Under the pieces are notes generated by a model that made no database searches, was not told the origin of the DNA, and worked only from the letters and a program-made list of their open reading frames with translations. From Candidatus Zixiibacteriota bacterium (GTDB lineage Bacteria; Zixibacteria; MSB-5A5; WJJR01): 64,000 nt of DNA. The stretch is from positions 1 through 64,000 of the forward strand of contig DASWIS010000035.1 in assembly GCA_036397555.1 (NCBI GenBank), read 5' to 3'. Positions 62,872 through 64,000 of this stretch are shown one piece after another (within the stretch, counting starts at the first letter, position 1; each line of letters begins with the position of its first letter). A program made the translations under genes and the position numbers.

Positions 62872-64000
62872 TCAGACAGCGGCCGCCCGGGATCGCTTCA
62901 GCCGCCGTTCCGCCAGCGCGCAGTAAATCGTCGGCACGACAAACATCGTGATCAGCTCCAGCGTCATTCCGCCGAAGGACGGGATCGCCATCGGCACCAT
63001 GACATCGGAGCCGCGCCCGGTCGAGGTCAGCACCGGCAGCAGCGCAAGGATGGTCGTGGCGGTGGTCATCAGGCACGGCCGTACACGGCGCAGCCCGGCC
63101 TGCACGGTCGCCTCGTGGATCGCTTCGACCGATGCGGGCTTTTGTTCGGTGAACGACTGATCCAGGTACGTCGCCATGATCACGCCGTCGTCGGAGGCGA
63201 TCCCAAAGAGCGCCAGGAACCCGACCCAGACCGCAACGGACAGGTTGATCGTGTGGATCTGAAACAGTTGGCGCAGCTCCACGCCGAACAGACTGAAATC
63301 CAGAAACCACGATTGCCCATACAACCAGATCAGGATGAACCCGCCGCTCCAGGCGACGAGGATACCGGAGAACACCAGCAACGAGGTCGAAACCCGATGG
63401 AACTGAAAATACAGGATCAGGAAGATGATGAACAGCGCCAGCGGGATCACGACGGCGAGCGTCTTCGCCGATCGCACCTGGTTTTCATAGCTGCCCGTGA
63501 ACCGATAGCTGACGCCGGCGGGCAGAACGAATTCGCCGGATGCCTGTTTTTCCTCGAGGTAGCGCCGGCACTGCTCGACCACGTCGACTTCGGCAAACTG
63601 CGGCTGCTTGTCGAAAACGACATACCCGGTCAGGAAGGTGTCTTCGCTTTTGATCATGTCCGGACCGCGGACGTAGCGAATCTCGGCGACCTCGCCCAAG
63701 GGTATCTGTGCCCCCTCTGTGCCGGCCAGTATGATCCGGCGCAGATTGTCGATGTCCCCGCGCCGCTCGCGCTGGTACCGCACGCGTACCGGGTAGCGTT
63801 CGCGCCCTTCGACCGTCATGGTCAGGGGTTCGCCGCCGACCGCCGTCTCGATGACGTTCATGACATCGCGCACGCTCAGCCCGTATCGCGCAATGGCGGG
63901 ACGGTCCGGGAGGATTTCCAGGTATGGCTTGCCGACAATACGGTCCGCCACGACCGTGGCCGGCCGGACCGACGGCACCTGTTTGAGCAGTTCCTCCAGT
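62872..64000 (-). CDS. Heavy-metal efflux RND transporter, CusA/CzcA family, C-terminal part
   Basis: The frame is open to the window edge, so the N-terminal two thirds are missing. The visible 376 or so residues cover the second docking/porter region (RIVGKPYLEILPDRPAIARY, SEDTFLTGYVVFDKQPQFAE) and transmembrane helices 7-12. The central helix has GIASDDGVIMATYLDQ, and the end RPCLMTTATTILALLPVL and STGRGSDVMVPMAIPSFGG. These are signatures of CusA/SilA-type pumps exporting Cu(I)/Ag(I) or related metals. The protein ends LKRSRAAAV. Confidence 0.9.
   Translation of the reverse strand, partial: LEELLKQVPSVRPATVVADRIVGKPYLEILPDRPAIARYGLSVRDVMNVIETAVGGEPLTMTVEGRERYPVRVRYQRERRGDIDNLRRIILAGTEGAQIPLGEVAEIRYVRGPDMIKSEDTFLTGYVVFDKQPQFAEVDVVEQCRRYLEEKQASGEFVLPAGVSYRFTGSYENQVRSAKTLAVVIPLALFIIFLILYFQFHRVSTSLLVFSGILVAWSGGFILIWLYGQSWFLDFSLFGVELRQLFQIHTINLSVAVWVGFLALFGIASDDGVIMATYLDQSFTEQKPASVEAIHEATVQAGLRRVRPCLMTTATTILALLPVLTSTGRGSDVMVPMAIPSFGGMTLELITMFVVPTIYCALAERRLKRSRAAAV

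Overview
The window is a high-GC bacterial chromosome segment with about 55 genes on both strands and no sign of a plasmid, prophage or integrase. A deep-branching Gram-negative of the FCB type is the best guess, with Zixibacteria-like lineages as one possibility. This is inference. It rests on the secreted proteins ending in paired dockerin-like repeats of the form CDG-x-TNVFDVV-x-x-VDVAFRNG, a tail-fibre-like chaperone domain, a 3-coathanger-type C-terminus, and a fused E1 alpha/beta dehydrogenase. No rRNA or tRNA gene was recognised.

Layout. 1-0.45 kb: the 3' part of a structured RNA (possibly 6S-like) with a strong terminator, then a 180-bp MITE-like palindromic element. 0.45-4.8 kb: a small membrane protein, a GAF/coiled-coil/pseudo-receiver sensor, and an endonuclease V homologue that has lost catalytic residues. 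5.2-10.2 kb: an amino-acid catabolic run (class III aminotransferase, asparaginase, tryptophanase), a lipoprotein and a DUF554 membrane protein. 10.2-17.1 kb: a GNAT gene whose 3' end is triplicated, a glutaredoxin-like protein, an HNH nuclease, a secreted LVIVD/dockerin-like protein and a DRG-like TGS GTPase, separated by palindromic repeats. 17.3-21.7 kb: the fused E1 dehydrogenase, a membrane protein, a bacilliredoxin and a small acidic protein.

21.8-28.4 kb is a complete SUF iron-sulfur operon on the minus strand: rrf2 regulator, sufC, sufB, sufD, Rieske ferredoxin, sufS, sufU, DUF59/sufT-like. It has a good sigma70-type promoter overlapped by a 9-6-9 inverted repeat that is a plausible operator. 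Superoxide dismutase and a HisC-like aminotransferase follow. 30.9-41.9 kb is a plus-strand secretome block: two subtilisin-family proteases, an M23-like peptidase with a coathanger-type tail, a tail-fibre-like protein and dockerin-like proteins. 42-48.7 kb holds a GNAT protein, RmuC and a MacAB-like export operon with a clear promoter.

48.8-52.0 kb is the most unusual part: a Dam-type adenine methyltransferase followed 14 bp later by a 755-residue protein. That protein reads as an N-terminal PD-(D/E)XK nuclease, a central DGQHR (DndB-like) domain and a C-terminal Swt1-like HEPN domain with an R-x4-H motif. The pair looks like a compact restriction or abortive-infection module and is visibly less GC-rich than its neighbours.

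52.3-57.4 kb carries PEP carboxykinase, an M14 carboxypeptidase, a MOSC protein and a nitrilase-family amidohydrolase. 57.6-61.2 kb is a second lower-GC patch with three tandem paralogous lipoproteins and a secreted HExxH metalloprotease with dockerin-like repeats. The window ends with a two-domain HxlR-type regulator divergent from a VOC protein, a YHS-like His-rich lipoprotein, and the C-terminal part of a CusA/CzcA-type metal efflux pump cut by the window edge.
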